DNA from: an uncultured Alistipes sp.
GTDB lineage: Bacteria > Bacteroidota > Bacteroidia > Bacteroidales > Rikenellaceae
Length of the DNA: 64,000 bases
Assembly: GCA_900768045.1 (NCBI GenBank)
Contig: CAAGBL010000101.1
Span: 45,377-109,376, forward strand
Reading direction: 5' to 3'
A program made the translations under genes and the position numbers. Under the pieces are notes generated by a model. It was not told the DNA's origin, did not search any database, and saw only the letters and a list, made by a program, of their open reading frames with translations. Positions 17,464-24,183 of this stretch are shown here, piece by piece. Position 1 is the stretch's first letter. The number at the start of each line of letters is the position of its first letter.

Positions 17464-19608
17464 TTAGAGTAATAGTTTAAAGTCAAGAGTTCGGCGGTTT
17501 AGGTCAACGCTCTTTACACGCACCCTCACACGGCTACCCAACGTTAGGCGTATGCCTGAGGAGCGTCCCACAACCTCGTAGCGTGCCTCGTCGAAGCGGT
17601 AGTAGTCGTTGTCGTCAATATCTCGTAGGAATGCCATGCCCTCGACATGTGTGTCATCGAGCTCGACATATACACCCCAGTCGGTAAGTCCCGATACCAC
17701 GCCCTCAAACTCCTCGCCGATGCGCTCTTTCATGAACTCCGCCATCTTATACTTGATGCTCGCACGCTCGGCATCCGAGGCGATAATCTCACGCTCTGTA
17801 GAGTGTACTGCCAACTGTTCGAGGTGTACCTTGTCGGCGCTCTTAGCACCGCTGAGGTATGAGGCCAAGAGGCGGTGTACCATCATGTCGGGGTAGCGAC
17901 GTATGGGTGATGTGAAGTGCGTGTAGTAGGGGAATGCCAAGCCGTAGTGGCCTATGTTGTCGGTGGTGTATACCGCCTTTGCCATGCTTCGCACAGCGAG
18001 CGTGGTTATGGCATTGTGCTCGGGGCGACCATTTATCGTGCCGAGGAGCTTGTTCATCTCCTTAGCCACTGCACGTCCCTTCTGCGCCTTGAAGTAGTGA
18101 CCAAAGCGTAGGGCAAACTCTCTGAATCTCTCGAGCTTATCCTCCGATGGCTCGTCGTGGACACGAAATACCATAGGTCGAGCAACCTTTCTGCCATTTA
18201 CCATGCGATAAGCGCAGTACTCGGCAACACGCCTATTGGCAAGCAGCATAAACTCCTCAATAAGCATGTTAGCCTCCTTTTGCACCTTAGTATATACGCC
18301 AATAGGCTTGCCCTTCTCGTCGAGACGGAAGCGCACCTCGTCACGCTCAAAGGCTATGGCGCCATGCTTGAAGCGCTCCTTACGTAGTCCCTGTGCCAGG
18401 CGGTTGAGCGTCAAAATCTCCTCTCTAAAGTCGCCCTCGCCACTCTCTATGACGGCCTGTGCCTCCTCGTAGGTGAAGCGCCTATCGGAGTGAATAACCG
18501 TGCGACCAAACCACTCGTCAATAATGTCGAGGTTCTCGTTAATGGTAAAGACTGCCGAGAAACAGAGCTTATCCTCGTGTGGGCGCAATGAGCAGAGCTC
18601 GTTGGATAGTCGCTCAGGGAGCATCGGTATAGTGCGGTCAACAAGATATACCGACGTGGCACGCTCCACAGCCTCGTTATCTACAACCGAGCCTGGGGTT
18701 ACGTAGTGCGTAACATCGGCAATGTGAACACCCACCTCCCACAAGCCCTCATCGAGCTTATGTAGCGATAGCGCATCGTCGAAGTCCTTAGCGTCGGCAG
18801 GATCTATCGTAAATGTAGTGCGAGGACGCATGTCACGTCTACGCTCTATCTCCTCCTTGGTAATGCCCTCGTCTATGTGGTTTGCAGCGTTAATAACGTC
18901 ACGCTCAAAGCGATAGGGTAGGTTGAACTCAGCCAATATGGCGTGCATCTCGGTATCGTTATCGCCCGCCTTGCCAAGAATATCTACAAGCTCGCCATGG
19001 GGTAGTCGCTCGCCCTCGGGCCAGTCTACCACACGTACCAATACCTTGTCGCCACTCTCCACCTTATGATACTTTTTGCGTGGCAGATATATGTCGCAGC
19101 CCAAGCGTCGTGAGTCGGGCGTAACGAATATCGAGTTTGTAGTAAGCTCGGCAGTACCCACGTATGGGCGTGTGGAGCGCTCTATGACGCTTACGATAGT
19201 ACCCTCGAGCTCGCCATCACGTGAGCGGCGTGCTACGACTAACTCCACGGTGTCGCCCTCAAGAGCGCCAGCAGCATTGCGACGAGCAACATATACGTCG
19301 CTCTCTAACTCCTCGACACTCACGTAGAGCACACCTGGCGATGCTGAGCTTACAACACCTCTAAAGCGTGGCATTGCCGAGCGTGATAGTCGGTACTTGC
19401 TACGTGCCACCTCCTCGACAAAGCCGTCCTCAATCAACTGACGAACAATGGCAAAGGTCATCGTGCGGCCGTCACGGTCAGCGCCTCCCGAGGCTGCGGC
19501 GAGGTGTTTGAGTGAGAATTTGTTGTCGGGAAACTCTCGGAACATGTCGACGATAAACGATGCTCGCTCATCACGGTTGTTTCCCCTTTTATTTCTTTTT
19601 CGCCCCAT
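17464..19608 (-). CDS. rnr: Ribonuclease R
   Basis: 714 aa. A processive 3'-5' exoribonuclease that degrades structured RNA. It has an N-terminal winged-helix/cold-shock region (residues ~15-220), then the RNB catalytic domain from ~240. The RNB domain carries the metal-binding signature TIDPADAKDFDDALSL near 269 with its four Asp residues, GVHIADVTHYV, and later HYGLAFPYYTHFTSPIRRYPD. A C-terminal S1 domain spans ~630-714 (GVVSGLTDWGVYVELDD). It lacks the long basic tail of E. coli RNase R. It sits 3 nt from each neighbour in the operon. Confidence 0.93.
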   Translation of the reverse strand: MGRKRNKRGNNRDERASFIVDMFREFPDNKFSLKHLAAASGGADRDGRTMTFAIVRQLIEDGFVEEVARSKYRLSRSAMPRFRGVVSSASPGVLYVSVEELESDVYVARRNAAGALEGDTVELVVARRSRDGELEGTIVSVIERSTRPYVGTAELTTNSIFVTPDSRRLGCDIYLPRKKYHKVESGDKVLVRVVDWPEGERLPHGELVDILGKAGDNDTEMHAILAEFNLPYRFERDVINAANHIDEGITKEEIERRRDMRPRTTFTIDPADAKDFDDALSLHKLDEGLWEVGVHIADVTHYVTPGSVVDNEAVERATSVYLVDRTIPMLPERLSNELCSLRPHEDKLCFSAVFTINENLDIIDEWFGRTVIHSDRRFTYEEAQAVIESGEGDFREEILTLNRLAQGLRKERFKHGAIAFERDEVRFRLDEKGKPIGVYTKVQKEANMLIEEFMLLANRRVAEYCAYRMVNGRKVARPMVFRVHDEPSEDKLERFREFALRFGHYFKAQKGRAVAKEMNKLLGTINGRPEHNAITTLAVRSMAKAVYTTDNIGHYGLAFPYYTHFTSPIRRYPDMMVHRLLASYLSGAKSADKVHLEQLAVHSTEREIIASDAERASIKYKMAEFMKERIGEEFEGVVSGLTDWGVYVELDDTHVEGMAFLRDIDDNDYYRFDEARYEVVGRSSGIRLTLGSRVRVRVKSVDLNRRTLDFKLLL

Positions 19609-19611
19609 TCT

Positions 19612-20718
19612 TTACTTGTTTAAGATGTGTAGTGCCATGCGTCGCATCATGCGCTCGCCATACTCCATTGCCGCCTCGTCGGGTAGGAACGTAGCTGTGT
19701 GCGAGCCTCCAGCCGCCTTGCCTACGCCCAAGCGGTAGAAGAGCGAGGGGTAACGTTCGGTATAGTGTCCGAAGTCCTCGGCTGTGGTCATCGGCTTAAG
19801 TTCACGCACCGTAATACCCTCGTCCGAGGCAACAATCATCGCTTCGTAGGCAAGCATGACGTCGTTTACAACACATGGATAGCCATAGCTTATATCAACC
19901 TTTACCTCCACACCATACTTCTCAGCCACCTGACGAGCGTTGTTGTGTAGGTAGGCGTGTGTGCGCTCACGCACCTCCTTGTCGAATGTTCGCATCGTGC
20001 CCTCAGCCGTAACAAGGCTTGGGATTACGTTTGTTGCTCCATCGGCAATAACACGTCCGATGGATACCACGCACTCGGGCGTATTGAGCGACGTTGTGCG
20101 AAGAATCATGTCGGCCATTGCCGATACGCTGTCGTCGATGTCGGAGCGACGTGCTGCATGGCCACCACGGCCAGATATGTAGAAGCGTAGCTCGTCGTTC
20201 GAGGCCATAAATCTTCCTGGGCAGATGCCTATCTCGCCCACCTCAAGCGTTGAGTCAACATGCTCGCCAATAACGGCAGCCACCTCGTAGCCCTCGAAGG
20301 GGTTCTCCTCCAACACCTTAACAGCACCGCCAGGGTTTAGCTCCTCGCCAGGCTGGAACAGACCAAAGAGGGTGCCCTCGAAGTCACGATTCTTGCTGAA
20401 ATATTGCAATACGCCAAAGAGTATGGCCGTGTGTATGTCGTGACCGCAAGCGTGCATAACACCCTTGTTCTCAGACCTATATTCAATATCGTTTTGCTCA
20501 TTTATGGGCAGTGCGTCGATGTCGGCACGAAGCACCACTGAGCGGCGTAGGTTACCCCTACTGCCCTCAATCTTGGCAAGAACACCTGTGCCGGCGATTG
20601 TGCGATACTCGATGCCCTCAGCCTCCAGTGCCTCGATTATTAGCTGCTGTGTTTTGACCTCCTCGAACGATAGCTCGGGGTTGCGGTGTAGCTCTCGGCG
20701 TAGCTCTATACTATTCAT
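19612..20718 (-). CDS. M20-family amidohydrolase (N-acyl amino acid/peptide hydrolase)
   Basis: 368 aa. A cytoplasmic zinc hydrolase of the M20D group (hippurate/IAA-amino acid hydrolase-like), which removes acyl groups from amino acids or cleaves small peptides. Visible motifs are LRRELHRNPELSFEE at the start, VLRADIDALPINE, the metal motif MHACGHDIHTAIL (~87-99), QPGEELNPGGA, GRGGHAARRSD and the C-terminal MTTAEDFGHYTE. Metal ligands appear complete. The specific substrate is not readable. It overlaps the operon structure with 3-nt and 6-nt gaps to its neighbours. Confidence 0.88.
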   Translation of the reverse strand: MNSIELRRELHRNPELSFEEVKTQQLIIEALEAEGIEYRTIAGTGVLAKIEGSRGNLRRSVVLRADIDALPINEQNDIEYRSENKGVMHACGHDIHTAILFGVLQYFSKNRDFEGTLFGLFQPGEELNPGGAVKVLEENPFEGYEVAAVIGEHVDSTLEVGEIGICPGRFMASNDELRFYISGRGGHAARRSDIDDSVSAMADMILRTTSLNTPECVVSIGRVIADGATNVIPSLVTAEGTMRTFDKEVRERTHAYLHNNARQVAEKYGVEVKVDISYGYPCVVNDVMLAYEAMIVASDEGITVRELKPMTTAEDFGHYTERYPSLFYRLGVGKAAGGSHTATFLPDEAAMEYGERMMRRMALHILNK

Positions 20719-20724
20719 AATCTT

Positions 20725-21621
20725 CTATTTACGAGGTTTATAGTGGCGTGCCATCTGTGCCACGCTACGAGTGTAGTCGGCTGTTGTGCCGCAACAACCA
20801 CCCACGATGCTGAGTAGTCCCTTCTCGGCTGCTGTGCGTAGTGTCTCGGTGTGTTTTTTTGAGGTCTCGGGATATTTGCCCTTGCCGTCAGGAATGCCTG
20901 CTGAGGGTGCCACGTAGGTTGGAATCTCGGTGTAGCGAGTCATAAGTTCGATGTTGTCCACCACGTTTTTAACGCCATACGAGCAGTTGAAGCCGATAGC
21001 CAAGGGGTTATATTTCCTGACATCCTCGACATACTTCTCTACCGAGCGGCCAGAGATTAGCAGACCGCCAATTTTTGAGAGTGTTGCCGAGAAGATGATA
21101 GGGGTGTCTGGTGCTATCTCCGAGCATAGCTCAGCGGCAATCTCGGCATTGCGTATGTCGGTGATGCTCTCGATAAGGAATATATCTACGCCACCCTTCG
21201 CAAGAGCCTCGATAAGTGTGCGGTACGATGCTCGTAGCTCATCTTCCGTAAGGTCGATTGCCAGCGTTATGTTGCGTGTTGAGGGGCCTATCGAGCCAGC
21301 AATAAATAGCTCCTTGCCACTCTTCTCACGTGCCTCATGCACTATGCGTAGCGATGCCGTTACTACCTCCTCGCAACTATGCTCCACACCACACGACTTA
21401 AGCATCAGCGGATCGCTAAGGAAGGTGTTTGTGGTAAGTATTGTCGCTCCTGCCTTTATTGATGCCTCGTACATAGCCTCGACCTTTTCGGGTGCGCTAA
21501 GCGATAGTGTGTCGGGTGCAATATCTCGGCGGTTGCCAACAAGCGTTGTGCCTATGGCGGCGTCCTTAACTATGATATGTCGTTGCAGAAGCTCTGCAAA
21601 GCGTTCTCTTATTGTGCTCAT
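20725..21621 (-). CDS. Homocysteine S-methyltransferase-family protein
   Basis: 298 aa, a single homocysteine S-methyltransferase barrel as in the N-terminal module of MetH or in MmuM. It starts with DAAIGTTLVG in place of the common DGAMGT, and contains TTNTFLSDP, AGSIGPSTRN, IGFNCSYG and GGCCGTTADY. The Cys of GFNC and the Cys pair of GGCC are the zinc ligands. There is no folate or cobalamin domain, so it would need a different methyl donor (for example S-methylmethionine) or a partner protein; this is unresolved. It lies in the QC-rnr-mqnC operon. Confidence 0.82.
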   Translation of the reverse strand: MSTIRERFAELLQRHIIVKDAAIGTTLVGNRRDIAPDTLSLSAPEKVEAMYEASIKAGATILTTNTFLSDPLMLKSCGVEHSCEEVVTASLRIVHEAREKSGKELFIAGSIGPSTRNITLAIDLTEDELRASYRTLIEALAKGGVDIFLIESITDIRNAEIAAELCSEIAPDTPIIFSATLSKIGGLLISGRSVEKYVEDVRKYNPLAIGFNCSYGVKNVVDNIELMTRYTEIPTYVAPSAGIPDGKGKYPETSKKHTETLRTAAEKGLLSIVGGCCGTTADYTRSVAQMARHYKPRK

Positions 21622-21623
21622 TA

Positions 21624-22436
21624 CTACTCAATTATTTCAATTTCGAAGAGTCTGTTCCAATCCTTGCCCGTAACGTAGAAGTGGCGATTCTCGGCGTTGT
21701 AGGCTATGCCGTTAAATGCCTCTGCCTCAGGGTTGCTCTTTAGCAGCGCACGCAGTGCGGGGAGGTCAACGTATCCCTCGACAATACCCGTCTCGGGGTT
21801 AATCTTTACGATAGAGTCTGTGAGGTAGACATTTGCCCAGATGTAGCCTTCGCCCCACTCTAACTCGTTGATATTACCCAAAGGCTCACCGTTATACATC
21901 ACACATATCGAGCCCTCGGTAGCCAGTGTTTCGGGGTTTACAAGGCGTATTGTCGCTGTGCCGTCCGACATATATAGGCGCTCGCCGTCGGTGGTTATGC
22001 CCCAGCCCTCGCCCTCGTACGTCACGGTGCGTAGGAGGTTGCCCTCGAGGTCATATATATATGCCTTGCGACTAAGCCATGTTAGCTGATATATGCGCTC
22101 TTTGTAGAGCGTGATGCCTTCGCCAAACTCGTTGTCGGGTAGCGAAGCTACGATGTCTACCTTGCCCGTTGTGAGCGATATGCGCTGAAGGTGTGAGCGC
22201 CCCTCCTGGCCTGTACCCTCCCACATAATGCCGTTGACATAGTGTAACCCCTGCGTATAGCTACGCTCTGAGTGTGGATGCTCGGCCACAATGCGGTAGT
22301 CGTAAAGCTCTGCAAATGTGACCTTTGGAGCCTCATTTTTAGGCTTTGCGTCGTCCTTATTCGAGTTTTTTGCTTGCCCTGCGCATCCAACCACAAGGAG
22401 TAGCATAGCAAGAGCTATTGTTGAAAATCGTTTCAT
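21624..22436 (-). CDS. Glutaminyl-peptide cyclotransferase lipoprotein (plant/bacterial type)
   Basis: 270 aa. Likely converts N-terminal glutamine of exported proteins to pyroglutamate. A lipoprotein signal ends at Cys18 (VVGC), followed by a Lys/Asn/Asp-rich linker. The remainder is a five-bladed beta-propeller pattern of PF05096: HSERSYTQGLHYVNGIMWEGTG, GEGITLYKERIYQLTW, GWGITTDGERLYMSDGT, NELEWGEGYIWANVY and FNGIAYNAENRHFYVTGK. The EGTG and LxW blade motifs fit the family well. It is the first gene of a five-gene operon read from a promoter at 22456-22463. Confidence 0.87.
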   Translation of the reverse strand: MKRFSTIALAMLLLVVGCAGQAKNSNKDDAKPKNEAPKVTFAELYDYRIVAEHPHSERSYTQGLHYVNGIMWEGTGQEGRSHLQRISLTTGKVDIVASLPDNEFGEGITLYKERIYQLTWLSRKAYIYDLEGNLLRTVTYEGEGWGITTDGERLYMSDGTATIRLVNPETLATEGSICVMYNGEPLGNINELEWGEGYIWANVYLTDSIVKINPETGIVEGYVDLPALRALLKSNPEAEAFNGIAYNAENRHFYVTGKDWNRLFEIEIIE

Positions 22437-22455
22437 GCCATGAAATATATATCTG

Positions 22456-22463
22456 CAAAGATA
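22456..22463 (-). promoter_or_regulatory. -7 promoter element of the QC-HMT-M20-rnr-mqnC operon
   Basis: The minus strand reads TATCTTTG, 19 nt upstream of the cyclotransferase start. Gaps between the five genes are 2-6 nt with no terminators, so this is the likely promoter for all of them. Confidence 0.7.
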
Positions 22464-22485
22464 ACCATTTTTATAAGAATTTTAG

Positions 22486-22493
22486 TATCTTTG
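22486..22493 (+). promoter_or_regulatory. -7 promoter element of birA
   Basis: TATCTTTG lies 24 nt upstream of ATG 22518. It would fall inside the coding region if an upstream ATG (22440) were used, which argues for the later start. Confidence 0.7.
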
Positions 22494-22517
22494 AGTGATA
22501 AAAGCGTAATAAACACA

Positions 22518-23255
22518 ATGATATATCACATAAACAACACTACATCTACCAACGATGAGGCACGTGGCGAGAGTTATCGCCACATGGACGTCATCTGGAG
22601 TGAGCACCAGACCTCGGGACGTGGTCAGCGTGGCCACACGTGGCATAGCACCGAGGGCGAGAACCTAACATTCTCCGTTGTGCTGCACCCCACGTTCCTG
22701 CCCATTGTCGAGCAGTTTCTACTCTCCGAGGTTGTTGCCCTTGCTCTCGTAGATGCTATGGCGGAGTATGGTATCGAGTGCCGCATAAAGTGGACTAACG
22801 ACATATACGTCCGTGATAGCAAGCTCGTGGGTGTACTTATCGAGCACTCGCTCTCGGGCGACACCCTCGCTCGCACAATCGTAGGCGTAGGACTAAATGT
22901 CAACCAGACCGAGTTCCCGAGCGACCTGCCAAACCCTACCTCGATGGCTCTGCAACGCAACACAACATTTGAGCGTGAGGAGGTGTTACGCTGCTTTATG
23001 CGCAAGCTCGAGGAGTGGTACTATGTACTATCATCGGGCGATAAGCAACTTGTTGAAAACACGTACGTTAGCCGCATGTATCATCTCTCGGAGGAGCACC
23101 CCTACATGCTACCCTCGGGCGAGATTGTCCGAGCCTCAATACGTGGCGTAAAACCCTCGGGAGAATTGCGCCTCGAGTACCCCGATGGCACGCTTCGTGA
23201 GTATGCTTTCAAGGAGATAGAGTTCGTGCTTCCACATAAAGTGGTGCAAAAATAG
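22518..23255 (+). CDS. birA: Biotin--[acetyl-CoA-carboxylase] ligase, class without HTH domain
   Basis: 245 aa from the chosen start. It forms biotinyl-AMP and transfers biotin to carboxylase carrier proteins. Motifs: NTTSTNDEA at the N terminus, SGRGQRGHTWHS (biotin/ATP loop), IKWTNDIYV, KLVGVLIE and GVGLNVNQTEF, then a small C-terminal SH3-like domain. There is no DNA-binding N-terminal domain, so it should not regulate biotin genes itself. The open frame extends back to 22440, but that segment holds the promoter box and does not align to the family, so ATG 22518 was preferred. Confidence 0.9.
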   Translation: MIYHINNTTSTNDEARGESYRHMDVIWSEHQTSGRGQRGHTWHSTEGENLTFSVVLHPTFLPIVEQFLLSEVVALALVDAMAEYGIECRIKWTNDIYVRDSKLVGVLIEHSLSGDTLARTIVGVGLNVNQTEFPSDLPNPTSMALQRNTTFEREEVLRCFMRKLEEWYYVLSSGDKQLVENTYVSRMYHLSEEHPYMLPSGEIVRASIRGVKPSGELRLEYPDGTLREYAFKEIEFVLPHKVVQK

Positions 23256-23287
23256 GTTGACGGGAGCAAAAAATGAGATTAAAATTT

Positions 23288-23316
23288 TTTGTTCCGACAA
23301 AAAAATAATATATTTG
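23288..23316 (+). promoter_or_regulatory. Promoter of gcvH
   Basis: TTTG (23288-23291), 17-nt spacer, TATATTTG (23309-23316), followed by a 76-nt leader before the ATG. Confidence 0.7.
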
Positions 23317-23392
23317 TGGTTGCGTAAGTGCGTTAATGTGCTAAAAGCAAAGGAAAAGAAACTATAATAACAACAATTTAATACTACTTACT

Positions 23393-23773
23393 ATGGCAAA
23401 TGTACCTGCTAATTTGAAGTACTCTAACGACCACGAGTGGTTGCGTGTAGAGGGTGATGTAGCTGTTATCGGCATTACTGATTATGCTCAGTCACAGCTT
23501 GGCGATATCGTTTTCGTTGACGTTCCTACTGTAGGCGAGACTATCGAGGCTAACGAGGTATTCGGCTCTATCGAGGCTGTAAAGACCGTATCTGACGCCT
23601 TCACACCAGTATCTGGTGAGGTTATCGAGTTCAACGAGGCTGTTGAGGCTGACTCTGCACTTGTAAACAAGGATCCATACGGCGAGGGCTGGTTGGTTAA
23701 GATTAAGATGTCGAATCCTGCTGAGGTTGAGGGTCTTTTGGATGCGGCTGCATACGAGGCACTCATCGGATAA
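23393..23773 (+). CDS. gcvH: Glycine cleavage system H protein
   Basis: 126 aa, full length. The lipoyl carrier that shuttles the aminomethyl group between the P, T and L proteins of the glycine cleavage system. YSNDHEWLRVEGDVAVIGIT and QLGDIVFVDVP are family hallmarks. The lipoylated Lys64 lies in ESVKTVSD-like context (EAVKTVSDAF). The C terminus GEGWLVKIKMSN is also conserved. Other gcv genes are not in this window. Its stop codon overlaps the left border of hairpin element B. Confidence 0.95.
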   Translation: MANVPANLKYSNDHEWLRVEGDVAVIGITDYAQSQLGDIVFVDVPTVGETIEANEVFGSIEAVKTVSDAFTPVSGEVIEFNEAVEADSALVNKDPYGEGWLVKIKMSNPAEVEGLLDAAAYEALIG

Positions 23774-23903
23774 TTTGTTGTGATAAGCCGCAATCTGCGG
23801 CACATGCTTAAAAAGCTGACTACCCGAGGCTGTACTACTTGTACTATCCTCGGGTAGTCCCATTTTAGATGTACCACATCTTACGACTTCTAACAACAAA
23901 TTT
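23772..23903 (+). repeat. Nested-hairpin element, copy B
   Basis: A 132-bp element bounded by AATTT and AAATTT that begins inside the gcvH stop codon. The inner 12-bp stem (23818-23829 with 23848-23859) is perfect; its apex is CTGTAC-TACTT-GTACTAT. The outer arms TTGTTGTGATAAG and CTTCTAACAACAA pair with one bulge. The right half, ATGTACCACATCTTACGACTT, closely resembles copy A. Confidence 0.8.
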
Positions 23904-24137
23904 ATCTCGCTAATTGAGGTAGAATTCTGGGGATAATAGGGATAATAGGGAAAATAGGGACGATAGGGAGAATAGGGAAGATAGGACTATGATACCCTCG
24001 CCTCATCAATCCTATCAACCCTATCAAGCGTAGCGCCCCTATCGACCCTACCAACCCTATTAATCTATCGTCGATAGCGCCTCCCTAAATTCCTTATCTT
24101 CCCTCATCTATCCCATTCTCTCCTTCCCAAATACAAA
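23904..24137. repeat. Nonamer mosaic B (follows hairpin copy B)
   Basis: No gene is present. Six consecutive 9-mers of the form GGGANNATA occupy 23930-23983, varying only at two middle positions. Pyrimidine 9-mers follow (CCTATCAAn, about 24010-24026), then core 1 in inverted orientation (about 24019-24042, AAGCGTAGCGCCCCTAT). Next come CCCTATCGA, CCCTACCAA and CCCTATTAA (24038-24064), core 2 (GATAGCGCCTCCCTAAA, about 24073-24090) and further TCC-rich 9-mers up to the nrdJ terminator. Confidence 0.75.
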
Positions 24138-24164
24138 AAGGACTGCCCTCTGTGAGCAGTCCTT
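24138..24164 (-). terminator. Terminator of nrdJ
   Basis: A 9-bp stem (24138-24146 with 24156-24164) has a 9-nt loop and is followed by T-rich sequence on the minus strand. It lies 19 nt past the end of nrdJ. Confidence 0.75.
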
Positions 24165-24183
24165 CACTATTTAGAGTCTTATA

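Noticed and set aside
22440..22517. N-terminal extension of birA from ATG 22440
   Set aside because: The segment contains the TATCTTTG promoter box and does not resemble the ligase family; ATG 22518 gives the normal start.
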